This document shows positions 33,864 through 42,120 of a stretch of DNA of 64,000 nt, piece by piece; the first letter of the stretch is position 1; every line of letters begins with the position of its first letter. The stretch is taken from contig CAKQMH010000008.1 in NCBI GenBank assembly GCA_934254915.1, forward strand, positions 15,646 through 79,645. The letters run 5' to 3'. This DNA comes from an uncultured Alphaproteobacteria bacterium (GTDB taxonomy: Bacteria; Pseudomonadota; Alphaproteobacteria; RF32; CAG-239). Made by a program: the position numbers and the translations under genes. The notes under the pieces are model-generated. The model searched no databases and was not told where the DNA came from. It saw only the letters and a program-made list of their open reading frames with translations.

Positions 33864-34686
33864 CAGATTTTTCTCCTTTGAGATAGACAATAGCCTTAGT
33901 CGGACAATTAGCCGCCAGCTCAGCTCCATACTGCGAAGCACTGACCGAAGTCGGGATATAGGATAAATTATTTTCGACTTTAATTTCCGAACAAATTTTG
34001 GTGCATTTCATACAGCCGATGCACGCAACCTGACAGTTTTTGCGCGCCAAAGCTCCTTTTTGGCGGTTGCGGCAGGCTACATAGACTCGTTTACCGTTTT
34101 GGCCGCGGGGGCGAAGTTCAAACAAGCCGCGAGGACAAGTTTGAACACAAGCTCCGCAAGATGTACATTTGCTTTCATCAACCACCGGCAACCCCGTAGT
34201 TTCATCCATAGACAAAGCTCCGAAACGACAAACACGGACACAATCACCTAAATGCAGACAGCCGTCGGGGCATCCGCTCGAACCTACGGTTATGTTGTTA
34301 GCGATACGACAGCTGGTTATGGCATCATAAGCAATTTTAGCCGGGGCATTGGTACAGCTGCCGTTACAACGCAAAACCGCAATTTCCGGTTCTTTGTTTT
34401 CAGATTTAAATCCTAAGACGGCTGCAACTTTTGACATAATGTCAGCCCCGCCGACCGGACAATATAATTGGGCAAATCCGGCCTCATCGGTTTCGGCACA
34501 GGCTGAAGCGAAAGCATGACAGCCGGCCTTACCGCAACCGCCGCAATTAGCCTGAGGCAGCAACTGCTCGACTTCAGCAATTTTAGGATTTTCACTAACT
34601 TTGAAACGGCGGGAAATGATAAACAAAACTATGGCTGCAACAAGGGCTATCGTCCCTAACACCAACATATTTAACCATATACTCAA
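33856..34686 (-). CDS. rnfB: Rnf electron transport complex subunit B (ferredoxin subunit)
   Basis: 276 residues. One N-terminal membrane helix, then the RnfB Fe-S domain with CGGCGKAGCHAFASAC, and further clusters in GCLHLGDCVRVC, CTSCGACVQTCPRGLF and CIGCMKCTKIC. It is the electron entry point from ferredoxin. The extended, multi-cluster form is longer than the about 190-residue gammaproteobacterial protein and resembles versions from anaerobes. ATG overlaps the rseC stop. Confidence 0.94.
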   Translation of the reverse strand: MSIWLNMLVLGTIALVAAIVLFIISRRFKVSENPKIAEVEQLLPQANCGGCGKAGCHAFASACAETDEAGFAQLYCPVGGADIMSKVAAVLGFKSENKEPEIAVLRCNGSCTNAPAKIAYDAITSCRIANNITVGSSGCPDGCLHLGDCVRVCRFGALSMDETTGLPVVDESKCTSCGACVQTCPRGLFELRPRGQNGKRVYVACRNRQKGALARKNCQVACIGCMKCTKICSEIKVENNLSYIPTSVSASQYGAELAANCPTKAIVYLKGEKSDG

Positions 34687-35114
34687 TCTATTCTCCCCCC
34701 GGATTTTTTGATGATTTTAAAACTTATGCGGTTTTTAAATTTATTTTTGGTTAAGAATAGCCATAAATAATAACTAATCAAGATAATTATTGAAGATATT
34801 CCGCTAGTTGTTTCATCTAATCCGTTGCTTTGTCCGATGATAATAGCGGTAAGTATTAAAATCAAAGGGACAACATATGTCCAGACCAAAGCAAGCATTC
34901 CTTGTCGTAAGCTGATGGCAACCATAACCTGTTCGCCTTGATGATAGTCTTCGGGATTACTTACTTTGGTTTTTAGTAACTGTGATTTGCATTCGCTTAA
35001 TCCGCAAAAAGCTTGTGCCGCACAATTATGGCAAGCTGACCGGTTGTCTATTTTGACGGTTAATTCATCGTGGTCAATCTCGACAATTGTGCCGATATGT
35101 TCTAAGTTTTCCAT
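34683..35114 (-). CDS. rseC: RseC/MucC family protein
   Basis: 143 residues: an N-terminal soluble part with CHNCAAQAFCGLSEC, the Cys cluster of the RseC family, and two membrane segments after residue 75. RseC proteins occur with rnf genes and in SoxR-reducing systems or sigma-E regulation; with rnf they are thought to help complex assembly or redox signalling. Here the gene lies between apbE and rnfB with a four-base overlap, which supports that link. Confidence 0.88.
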   Translation of the reverse strand: MENLEHIGTIVEIDHDELTVKIDNRSACHNCAAQAFCGLSECKSQLLKTKVSNPEDYHQGEQVMVAISLRQGMLALVWTYVVPLILILTAIIIGQSNGLDETTSGISSIIILISYYLWLFLTKNKFKNRISFKIIKKSGGRID

Positions 35115-35115
35115 A

Positions 35116-36126
35116 CTAATTTCCTTCTGATGTTTTTAAGGCTGTGGAATAGCGGCTGATAAAACCGCCCTGCGGGTCCCGAATAATAAATATAACCGCC
35201 AGATTCAACTTTTCAGCCATTTGGAAAGCTTGTTTTTCACCCATTGACATTAATGCCGTGGCATAAGCATCAGCCTCAATGCAACGAGTTGCCAACACAG
35301 TAACGGAAGCCAAATTGCTTTCTACCGGATAGCCGGTTTGCGGAGAAATGGTGTGAGCATATTTATGACCGTTCTGATAGTGAAAATTGCGATAATCACC
35401 GGAGGTGGCAACGGCAATGTCGCTCAAATCCAAAGTAAGTTGATTATTTTTACCATTGCTGCCGGGGTTGGCAACGCCTATCCCCCAAGGTTTTGACTTA
35501 CCGTCTCGAAAACCGGCAACTCTGATTTCGCCGCCGATTTCGACAATAAAATGACGGTATCCTTCCGCTAAAAGCAATTCGGCAACCCTGTCCGTTCCAT
35601 AACCTTTGGCTATGGCAGATAAATTCATAAAAGTCCGCGGGTCTTTTTTGTGAAGTTGTTTGAAATCAGGGCTAAACTGCAATTTATCAAATCCGGTATA
35701 TGATAAAACATTTTTTATTTCGGCAACCTGAGGAATTGTCTGCTCACGATTAACGCCAAAGCCCCATAATTCAACCAATTTGCCAACAGTCGGATCAAAC
35801 GCGCCGTCGCTCTCTTTATTGATACGGGAGGCAATTTTCAGCAAGTAGCTCATCTCCGGCGACAGGTTAATCGTATTTTGACTGCGGTTAATTCGGCTTA
35901 TTTCAGAATTATTATCAAAAACCGACATTTGATGATTAACCTTATCAAGCACCTGCCGAACTTTAGCCGGTAAAGCCGGATCTGTTCGGTCAGTTAAAAT
36001 CTTGATGTGGTAATAAGTGCCGAAAATCCGTCCCTCAAATTGATAAAACGGAGATAACCGGCGATTAATGTACAATGTGACGATAACAACAACCGCAATT
36101 ATTGAAATGTATTTTAACGAACGCAT
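35116..36126 (-). CDS. apbE: FAD:protein FMN transferase
   Basis: 336 residues. N-terminal membrane anchor (about 5-22) without a clear lipobox, then the ApbE domain: GAFDPTVGKLVELWGFG, LSAIAKGYGTDRVAELL, and TISPQTGYPVESNLASVTV, the last holding metal and FAD contacts. It moves FMN from FAD onto Thr of RnfG and RnfD in the periplasm. First gene of the apbE-rseC-rnfBCDGEA operon, one base before rseC. Confidence 0.93.
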   Translation of the reverse strand: MRSLKYISIIAVVVIVTLYINRRLSPFYQFEGRIFGTYYHIKILTDRTDPALPAKVRQVLDKVNHQMSVFDNNSEISRINRSQNTINLSPEMSYLLKIASRINKESDGAFDPTVGKLVELWGFGVNREQTIPQVAEIKNVLSYTGFDKLQFSPDFKQLHKKDPRTFMNLSAIAKGYGTDRVAELLLAEGYRHFIVEIGGEIRVAGFRDGKSKPWGIGVANPGSNGKNNQLTLDLSDIAVATSGDYRNFHYQNGHKYAHTISPQTGYPVESNLASVTVLATRCIEADAYATALMSMGEKQAFQMAEKLNLAVIFIIRDPQGGFISRYSTALKTSEGN

Positions 36127-36162
36127 ATTTAATTTATCTTTTGCACAAAGGCTAACTTGTTT

Positions 36163-36191
36163 TTTACTTTAGTCAAAAAATGTTTTAGAAT
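36163..36191 (+). promoter_or_regulatory. Candidate promoter for phosphatidyltransferase-dsbD unit
   Basis: TTTACT, 17-base spacer, TAGAAT, about 34 bp before the start; the -35 box is weak and the -10 box is good. Confidence 0.4.
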
Positions 36192-36224
36192 TTTGCTAAA
36201 TTCAACCGATGAAAGGATTATAAT

Positions 36225-36917
36225 ATGCTAAGTAAAATTAAAGCAACAGCAAATACAGTTATTACCAAAATTAATGCTTTTCCCATTACCGGTTATTTGC
36301 AAAAAGTGCGGCAAGATTGGAAAACCATGATTGAAAAACTGGCCGGAAAATTAAACGATTGGGGTATTTCGGCGCATTTTATAACCATAGTAGGATTTGG
36401 TATCGGATTGTTAGCCATTAATTTTCTGGCTATGGAAATGTATTTGACCGCCCTGCTCTGCATTTTGCTTAATCGGGCTTTTGATTCCTTAGACGGAGCG
36501 GTCGCACGTTATCATGGTTATACTGATTTCGGCATTTTCTTGGATGCGGCTTTAGATTATGTGTTTTATGCCGGCGCAATTTGGGGCTTTGCTCTTGCCT
36601 ATCCGTCACAAAATGCAATTGCCGCAGCTTTTATGATGTTCGGATTTACAGCGGCAGCCTGCACAATGCTAGCTTATGCGGTTGTAGCTTATAAAAAAGA
36701 AACGACTAAATATAACGAGGAAGCACCGGCTCCGTTTTATCTCGGCGGTACGGCTCAAGGAGCAGAAACCTTTGCGGCCTTGATTTTGTTGTGCTTAATT
36801 CCGTCATGGTTTTTGCCGATTGCGGTTGTTCTAGGCTGCTGGTATCTGGTTAAAGCCTTTGTCGTTATCTCTACTGCTTATTATAATTTTGTGATTGCGG
36901 CCAAAGGTAAAAAATAA
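36225..36917 (+). CDS. CDP-alcohol phosphatidyltransferase family protein
   Basis: 230 residues with about six membrane segments. The catalytic signature is complete: FDSLDGAVARYHGYTDFGIFLDAALD, read as DG-x2-AR-x7-G-x3-D-x3-D, split here as FDSLDGAVAR and YHGYTDFGIFLDAALD. Enzymes of this family join a CDP-linked lipid to an alcohol at the inner membrane. The particular head group (glycerol phosphate, inositol or choline) cannot be told. Its last base is the first base of dsbD. Confidence 0.88.
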   Translation: MLSKIKATANTVITKINAFPITGYLQKVRQDWKTMIEKLAGKLNDWGISAHFITIVGFGIGLLAINFLAMEMYLTALLCILLNRAFDSLDGAVARYHGYTDFGIFLDAALDYVFYAGAIWGFALAYPSQNAIAAAFMMFGFTAAACTMLAYAVVAYKKETTKYNEEAPAPFYLGGTAQGAETFAALILLCLIPSWFLPIAVVLGCWYLVKAFVVISTAYYNFVIAAKGKK

Positions 36918-38518
36918 TGCTTGCCAAAAAGCTGTTGCTTGCCGTTGTCGGAATTTGGTGCTGTCTGTCGATAAATCCGGCAAACGCGGCTTATCAAAAA
37001 AAAGGCAGCGATAAGGTTTCTGTGGAGCTGTTTACCAATTTTGACAAGATAAATCCGGAGCAAAATTGGGAAGCTTTGCTTAAATTTTCGTTGCATGACG
37101 GTTGGCATATTTATTCGCAAGACGAAAACAATATCGGGTTGCCAACCACAATTAAATGGCAAATGCCGCTAAGCTTTGAACTTATTGATGATAAATGGAG
37201 CAATGACGAAGAATTTGTCATCGATGATATAGTTCAGCGCGGATACGGCAAAACCGCTTATTATAAAGCTACAATCAAGCCATCGGCAGATGTTTATAAA
37301 ACCGCAAAGTTAGAAATTGAGGCGGCATGGTTGGCGTGTAATGAAGAGTGTCAACCAGAAAGCGCCAAATTTTATCTTGATTTGCCGATGACCGAACATA
37401 ATCTGCGACCCTCACAGACATGGTTGCACGAATTGCAAAAAGCCGAACACCATTTTTCAAAATTAAACCACAAAAACGTAATCAACATCCAAATAGCCGT
37501 TTTAATGGCGTTCATCGGCGGCATTATTCTGAACTTTATGCCTTGTGTGTTTCCGGTTCTGGCGATTAAAGCCATATCTTTGGCACAAAATCGCAAATCA
37601 AAAGTGCAAAATTATCACGATGCCTGGCTTTATACCCTTGGAGTTTTGGTTTCATTTGTCGTTATTGCCACGATTTTAGTCATTTTGCGCGCCGGAGGCG
37701 AAGAAATCGGTTGGGGTTTTCAGCTGCAGTCACCTTGGTTTGTCGGTATAATGATTGTGGTTTTCAGCATTATTTTTCTGCTGTTGACAGACTTAATCAA
37801 TGTTCCAAGCTTTATAATTAATAAAATCGGCCAAATATCATTTGCCAAACAAAGTTGGAATTCGTTTTTTACCGGCTTTTTTGCCGTATTGATTGCCAGC
37901 CCGTGTACAGCTCCGTTTATGGGAATGGCTATCGGCTACACCCTAACCGCACCGCTTTATTTTTACTATCCGGTATTTGTCAGTCTTGGTATAGGCTATG
38001 CTTTGCCGTTTGCTTTAATCAATATGTGGCCGCAAAAATTGCAACGCATCTTACCTCGCCCCGGGGTTTGGATGGAACGGTTGAAAAAAGTTTTTGCCAT
38101 TCCGGTTCTGATGACAATTTTGTGGCTCGGATGGGTGTTTTACAGCCAAGTGGCCGTTGATGTTCGCAGTCGTTTTGAGGGTTTACACTGGCAGGAATAC
38201 AATTCTTTGGAAGTGGCCGAAGCCGTGAAAAACGGGCAACCGGTATTTATTGATTTTACGGCCAAATGGTGCATAACCTGTTTGGCTAATCATAAATTGG
38301 CGTTGCAAACCCAAGATTTTGCCCGCATGGCTAAAGATAAGCAAATGGTTTTGTTCCAAGCTGATTGGACGAACAAGGATGATACCATTGCGGCGGCGCT
38401 TGAAAAATACGGCCGCAACAGTATTCCGCTTTATGTCTATTATCCGTCGCATGCGGACAAATATATTATCCTGCCGCAGCTTTTAACAGTTGGCATTTTA
38501 AAAGATTATATCAACTAA
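36917..38518 (+). CDS. dsbD: Thiol:disulfide interchange protein DsbD
   Basis: 533 residues. Signal peptide ending NPANA, N-terminal periplasmic DsbD-alpha domain with a Cys pair in AWLACNEECQ, eight-helix membrane domain with the electron-passing Cys pair in FMPCVFPVL and SPCTAPFMG, and a C-terminal thioredoxin domain with active site KWCITCLANH. It carries reducing power from cytoplasmic thioredoxin to periplasmic proteins for disulfide isomerisation and cytochrome maturation. Overlaps the upstream gene by one base. Confidence 0.93.
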   Translation: MLAKKLLLAVVGIWCCLSINPANAAYQKKGSDKVSVELFTNFDKINPEQNWEALLKFSLHDGWHIYSQDENNIGLPTTIKWQMPLSFELIDDKWSNDEEFVIDDIVQRGYGKTAYYKATIKPSADVYKTAKLEIEAAWLACNEECQPESAKFYLDLPMTEHNLRPSQTWLHELQKAEHHFSKLNHKNVINIQIAVLMAFIGGIILNFMPCVFPVLAIKAISLAQNRKSKVQNYHDAWLYTLGVLVSFVVIATILVILRAGGEEIGWGFQLQSPWFVGIMIVVFSIIFLLLTDLINVPSFIINKIGQISFAKQSWNSFFTGFFAVLIASPCTAPFMGMAIGYTLTAPLYFYYPVFVSLGIGYALPFALINMWPQKLQRILPRPGVWMERLKKVFAIPVLMTILWLGWVFYSQVAVDVRSRFEGLHWQEYNSLEVAEAVKNGQPVFIDFTAKWCITCLANHKLALQTQDFARMAKDKQMVLFQADWTNKDDTIAAALEKYGRNSIPLYVYYPSHADKYIILPQLLTVGILKDYIN

Positions 38519-38549
38519 AAAAAGCCACTCTGAACAGAGTGGCTTTTCT
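38519..38549 (+). terminator. Terminator after dsbD
   Basis: AAAGCCACTCT / AGAGTGGCTTT stem with a GAAC loop and T tail; likely shared with the converging gene. Confidence 0.85.
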
Positions 38550-38564
38550 CATTGAACGAAACGG

Positions 38565-39344
38565 TTATTTGCCAAAGATACCGATATTTTTAATTTTATC
38601 TTTAACATCACCAACAACATTGTCCAGATTTTCTTTAGCAACGTTTTTCAAATCGCCAAGATTGTTTTGAACCACGGTTTGTGAAGCTGTATTTAGGATT
38701 TTGGTCAAAATCTTGGAAATTGAAGCGGTAATGCTTTCGCCTTTTTTATCAGCACCGATATCTGTCAAAGTGATAGACGGAAGTTTAATATCAAGAGCAT
38801 GTTTATCATTCTGCAGCGGAGTAATAGCGCGCAACTCACCCTCATTTACTTTAACCAATTTAATAATGACTTTTTTAGCCGCTGATTTATCGGTCGCGGA
38901 AGACTTAGCTGCCGCATTATCCTTCTTTTCGGCTTTTTCGGCTGAAGCGGTATTTTTAGCGATATTTTCCTGTAATTGTTTGATGTTGTTTTGTGTTAAA
39001 GACAGCATCTCATAAGTAATGACAGGTTTATCAACCAGAATCTCGTCAATGATAATTGTGTCGGTGGTCAGACTTTTCAGGTTTACTTTTACACTGACAC
39101 CGCCCAAGTCAATCAAATTAGCTGATTTGTAGTTGGCGGGGTTAGCTACCGTCAAGCCTTTGATTGCGCCCTGTCCGTTGGTCAATGACAGGCTGAAACC
39201 TTTGAGGTTAACATCTGTTCCGGTAACCTGGCTTCCGTATTTGTGAACAACACCGCGCACAACGCTTTCCAATGACGGAGTTAAAAAATAGCCGACAACG
39301 CAAAGCACTGCCAAAGCGCCTAAGAATATATATTTTTTCTTCAT
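38565..39344 (-). CDS. AsmA-like periplasmic protein
   Basis: 259 residues. One N-terminal membrane helix, then VTGTDVNLKGFSLSLTNGQGAIKGLTVANP (in two adjoining parts, residues about 40-70), a pattern found in the AsmA/DUF748 group of envelope bridge proteins. A Lys/Ala-rich linker near residues 140-165 and a C-terminal amphipathic helix follow. It probably acts in lipid or outer-membrane homeostasis. ATG 39344 has AAGGA upstream; an ATG five codons earlier sits on that site. Confidence 0.7.
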   Translation of the reverse strand: MKKKYIFLGALAVLCVVGYFLTPSLESVVRGVVHKYGSQVTGTDVNLKGFSLSLTNGQGAIKGLTVANPANYKSANLIDLGGVSVKVNLKSLTTDTIIIDEILVDKPVITYEMLSLTQNNIKQLQENIAKNTASAEKAEKKDNAAAKSSATDKSAAKKVIIKLVKVNEGELRAITPLQNDKHALDIKLPSITLTDIGADKKGESITASISKILTKILNTASQTVVQNNLGDLKNVAKENLDNVVGDVKDKIKNIGIFGK

Positions 39345-39511
39345 AATATTATCCTTCATAAGTTTTTAGTTAAAGCTGATGACAGTTTAGCTATTCCACA
39401 AAACAAATCAAGAGTTTTATTAGGAAGTAGTAACTTTACTAATTATTCGGAAGCTAAAGATAAGGCGCGTGGGGGTTACTCTGCGCTCCGCTTGAGTTGC
39501 ACAGGCGCTCA

Positions 39512-40087
39512 TCAGCTGACGCTGACCGCGATACCCCCGTATCGCTTTCGCTGGTAGTCAAACCCCAGACCCACTGATTGAGAGTCAAAATGAATAATAA
39601 AAAACGTACCATTATTATTTAGATTTTGTTTTATAAATTTTTTTAAGATATTATGAATATATGCTTTTCCCTGTTTTTCCGTTTCAAAGCGTTCTAGATG
39701 TTGATGAACCGAATGAGAAAAACTCCATAAGCTAAAACAAAAATCATAATTTTCTTTGCAATTTTGCATATAATCCAAACTATCACTTAAAATTGCATTA
39801 TGAATGTGGTAGTTTTTACATGAATACTCTAACATTTCAGAGCTTAAATCTAAAATATCCAATTTTGAAAGAGGATAATTTTGAGTAAATTGCTTTGTGC
39901 CGCGACCTGTTCCACAACCAAATTCCATTGCTTTATGCGGAAACGGCAAACTTTTAAGGATATTATCAAAAATTTCTATATCCGTTGCTCCTGAAAAAGA
40001 ATATGTTTTGAGTAATTTTATATAATAATCAGGTGGTAAATAATCTTCACGCTTCCGATACATCATCAAATTTTTAAAATTTTTCAT
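39512..40087 (-). CDS. SAM-dependent methyltransferase, 3' end probably truncated
   Basis: 191 residues. Class I methyltransferase: motif I MEFGCGTGRGTKQF near residue 55, LDILDLSSEMLEYS as the acidic-loop region, and a beta-strand block GTFFIIHFDSQ. After that the frame runs into GC-rich DNA that is similar to the 3' half of tRNA-Lys and ends in an unnatural tail (RKRYGGIAVSVS). The true C-terminus is therefore likely lost. It is the third gene of an operon with the MccF-like and MetRS-like genes, 7 bp after the former. Acceptor unknown. Confidence 0.7.
   Translation of the reverse strand: MKNFKNLMMYRKREDYLPPDYYIKLLKTYSFSGATDIEIFDNILKSLPFPHKAMEFGCGTGRGTKQFTQNYPLSKLDILDLSSEMLEYSCKNYHIHNAILSDSLDYMQNCKENYDFCFSLWSFSHSVHQHLERFETEKQGKAYIHNILKKFIKQNLNNNGTFFIIHFDSQSVGLGFDYQRKRYGGIAVSVS
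39551..39588 (-). pseudogene. tRNA-Lys-like 3' half (candidate attachment-site remnant)
   Basis: On the minus strand this 38-bp stretch aligns with the intact tRNA-Lys from the anticodon stem to the T-stem with about eight mismatches (by-eye count), starting TTGACTCTCAATCAGTGGG. It lies in the same orientation as the intact tRNA 3 kb away and coincides with the broken end of the methyltransferase gene. The next 90 bp (39460-39550) are clearly more GC-rich than the surroundings and contain a GCGATAC/GTATCGC hairpin. Read as an island end; the divergence makes a recent event unlikely. Confidence 0.5.
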
Positions 40088-40094
40088 TTTGCGC

Positions 40095-41117
40095 CTAAAA
40101 TGTTAAAGAAAAATCGTTAATGTCTAATGTTGCTTCAACACCATAAGGTAAAGTCATCATCGGTTCGGTATGGCCGAAGTCCATACGGGAAATAATCGGT
40201 AATTCAGGATGCCCGAATTCTTTGGCAACGACTCTTACTGTTTGCTCATCAAAAGCATCCAGTTTTGCCATATCGTCAAAAAACTCTCCCGGACGACCTA
40301 TCATTAACCCCTTAATCTTGTCAAAGCAGCCCATTAGGCCATAATTTCTCAAACATTTCATAAAGTAGTTACTGCCTAAATTTATGTCGGACAGCTCTAA
40401 AAATAAAATAGCTCCGTCAAAATCAGATTTATTAAAGAAATAATCAGTACCCTTTAATAACTCTAAGCTTTCTAGACATCCGCCTATTAAATGACCGCGA
40501 ACATTTTGTGTGCCTTGTAATAACCGAGGCGGACAAGATTTATTTAATTTTCTTTTAATTTTTTGGTTGTCCGGATTTCCCCAATCCAAAAACTCATTTG
40601 TCCAGCCTTCATGGTTGGGATAAATAATATTGCATTTATCATCACATATCATTTTCTTCAAGCAATCATATGAATAGGGCTGCATTCCGCCATTTTCAGC
40701 AAAACCGGCCATAATTGTCGGTCCGTAATAAGAAGTGATGCCGAGTTTATACAAAAAGACATGAACTGCCGTCGCGTCTGAATATCCTAAAAAAATCTTG
40801 GGATTTTGCTTTATCTTTTCCACATCAAGATATTTTAAAAATCTGACGCTGTCATTACCGCCGATATTGCAAATAATTGCTTTTATATCATTATCTTCTA
40901 TCGCAGTCATAAAATCTTTGGCTCGTGCTTCAGGATTGTCTTGCAGCCATGCGTGCGGTTTTAACGAGTTAGGTAATTCAACAACTTCAACATTAAACTT
41001 TCTTTTCAATTCTTCAATGCCAGCATAATACCTTTTCGGAAAAATTGTAGCTGTTCCAAAAGAAATAGACATTGTTGCAATTTTATCGCCTTTTTTTAAT
41101 TTATCTGGTATGATCAT
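40095..41117 (-). CDS. S66 peptidase, MccF (microcin C self-immunity) type
   Basis: 340 residues. Catalytic Ser113 in LGYSDATA, Glu241 in LFLELSD and His316 in DFGHTEPM. The Ser-to-Glu spacing of 128 and the total length match MccF (Ser118/Glu243/His311, about 344 residues) better than the shorter murein LD-carboxypeptidase LdcA. MccF cleaves the amide of aminoacyl-sulfamate/phosphoramidate antibiotics such as processed microcin C. The start overlaps the upstream MetRS-like gene by 17 bases with GGAG eight bases away. Cytoplasmic, no signal peptide. Alternatively a house-keeping muropeptide recycling enzyme. Confidence 0.85.
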   Translation of the reverse strand: MIIPDKLKKGDKIATMSISFGTATIFPKRYYAGIEELKRKFNVEVVELPNSLKPHAWLQDNPEARAKDFMTAIEDNDIKAIICNIGGNDSVRFLKYLDVEKIKQNPKIFLGYSDATAVHVFLYKLGITSYYGPTIMAGFAENGGMQPYSYDCLKKMICDDKCNIIYPNHEGWTNEFLDWGNPDNQKIKRKLNKSCPPRLLQGTQNVRGHLIGGCLESLELLKGTDYFFNKSDFDGAILFLELSDINLGSNYFMKCLRNYGLMGCFDKIKGLMIGRPGEFFDDMAKLDAFDEQTVRVVAKEFGHPELPIISRMDFGHTEPMMTLPYGVEATLDINDFSLTF

Positions 41118-42114
41118 TAAATTTCTCCATAAAGACCGTATTTACAGAAGTCTGTTGATGCGTATTATTATTTTCTCTGATTAAATTAGGAGCAACCGCA
41201 GACATTGCCGTTGAAATTATCGCATATCTGTTTTTTATAGTGTTTACATCATAATTTCCCTTTGCCAACGTTTTCATATCATCAATAGCCCATTGTTCAA
41301 TCGTTGACAAGATTTTATTAACTCTGCCTTCCTTTAAATATTTTTTAATTGTTTTATACTCTTCTGATTGAGGGTTAACGTAGCTATTACTTTCAAAATC
41401 TGACAGACGATGAAAATATTTTTTAAAATTTTTATAGGTACCATTTAAAAATTGTTTATAGCTATCTTCTGTCAATTTATAATCTTTAATCTTATCGGGA
41501 ACTCTTGAAGCAATAAATAAACGAACTTTATCCAACTCATCAGAAGTAAATTTATCTTGCATTAAGATTGAGGCATCATTATCTTGTGTCAGGCAAAATC
41601 CTCGTGCAGCAAATTTTATGTTAAATTCAGATACATTGAACCCCTGATTAAAAATTGTCGGCATCATTAAAGAATAATAAGGTAAAATATTTTTGCCAAA
41701 ATATGAAATCATTTCCACATCTTTAATGTCATGAGCAACATTTTCCGGCTCAGAGGACACCGCTAACAATTTTGAAACCATAGAGTCATACCATAAATAA
41801 ATACTTTTTTCTCTATCTAGCGGCATTGGCCGACCATAATTATTTCTTGTAAATGTCCAACAATCAAAATCTTTATTATAAATGTTCTGTATGTTTGGGA
41901 TAATATTAGATGTTGTATCCTGCTGTTTAATAAGAGAATCCAAAAACTCCGTTCTCGGAAGCAATAACCCCCATTGTCTGTCTTGCCGTATTTCAATATT
42001 ATCGCTACCGCATAATTTACAAATAAAATCTTCTTCCAACAGTTCTTTAATAGAATCGTGCTTTTTTAGTCGTCTCTCTTTTTGCGAGGTAATTTCACAT
42101 TCAGATTTAGACAA
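41101..42114 (-). CDS. MetRS-like protein, C-terminal portion (after in-frame TAG)
   Basis: 337 codons, opening at a TTG that is in frame with, and two codons beyond, the stop of the next gene upstream. It resembles methionyl-tRNA synthetase after the first zinc knuckle: a CKLCG pair (Cys32, Cys35), then WGLLLPRTEFLDSLIKQ, GRPMPLDREKSIYLWYDSM like the MetRS segment ending VFYVWFDAP, and a helical C-terminal domain. The expected KMSKS loop is not there (AARGFCLTQDND in its place). There is no good start signal: GGAGG is only two bases from the TTG. So this is either the second half of a gene broken by a nonsense mutation or a re-initiated partner subunit. Confidence 0.65.
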   Translation of the reverse strand: MSKSECEITSQKERRLKKHDSIKELLEEDFICKLCGSDNIEIRQDRQWGLLLPRTEFLDSLIKQQDTTSNIIPNIQNIYNKDFDCWTFTRNNYGRPMPLDREKSIYLWYDSMVSKLLAVSSEPENVAHDIKDVEMISYFGKNILPYYSLMMPTIFNQGFNVSEFNIKFAARGFCLTQDNDASILMQDKFTSDELDKVRLFIASRVPDKIKDYKLTEDSYKQFLNGTYKNFKKYFHRLSDFESNSYVNPQSEEYKTIKKYLKEGRVNKILSTIEQWAIDDMKTLAKGNYDVNTIKNRYAIISTAMSAVAPNLIRENNNTHQQTSVNTVFMEKFNDHTR

Positions 42115-42120
42115 TTCCTC

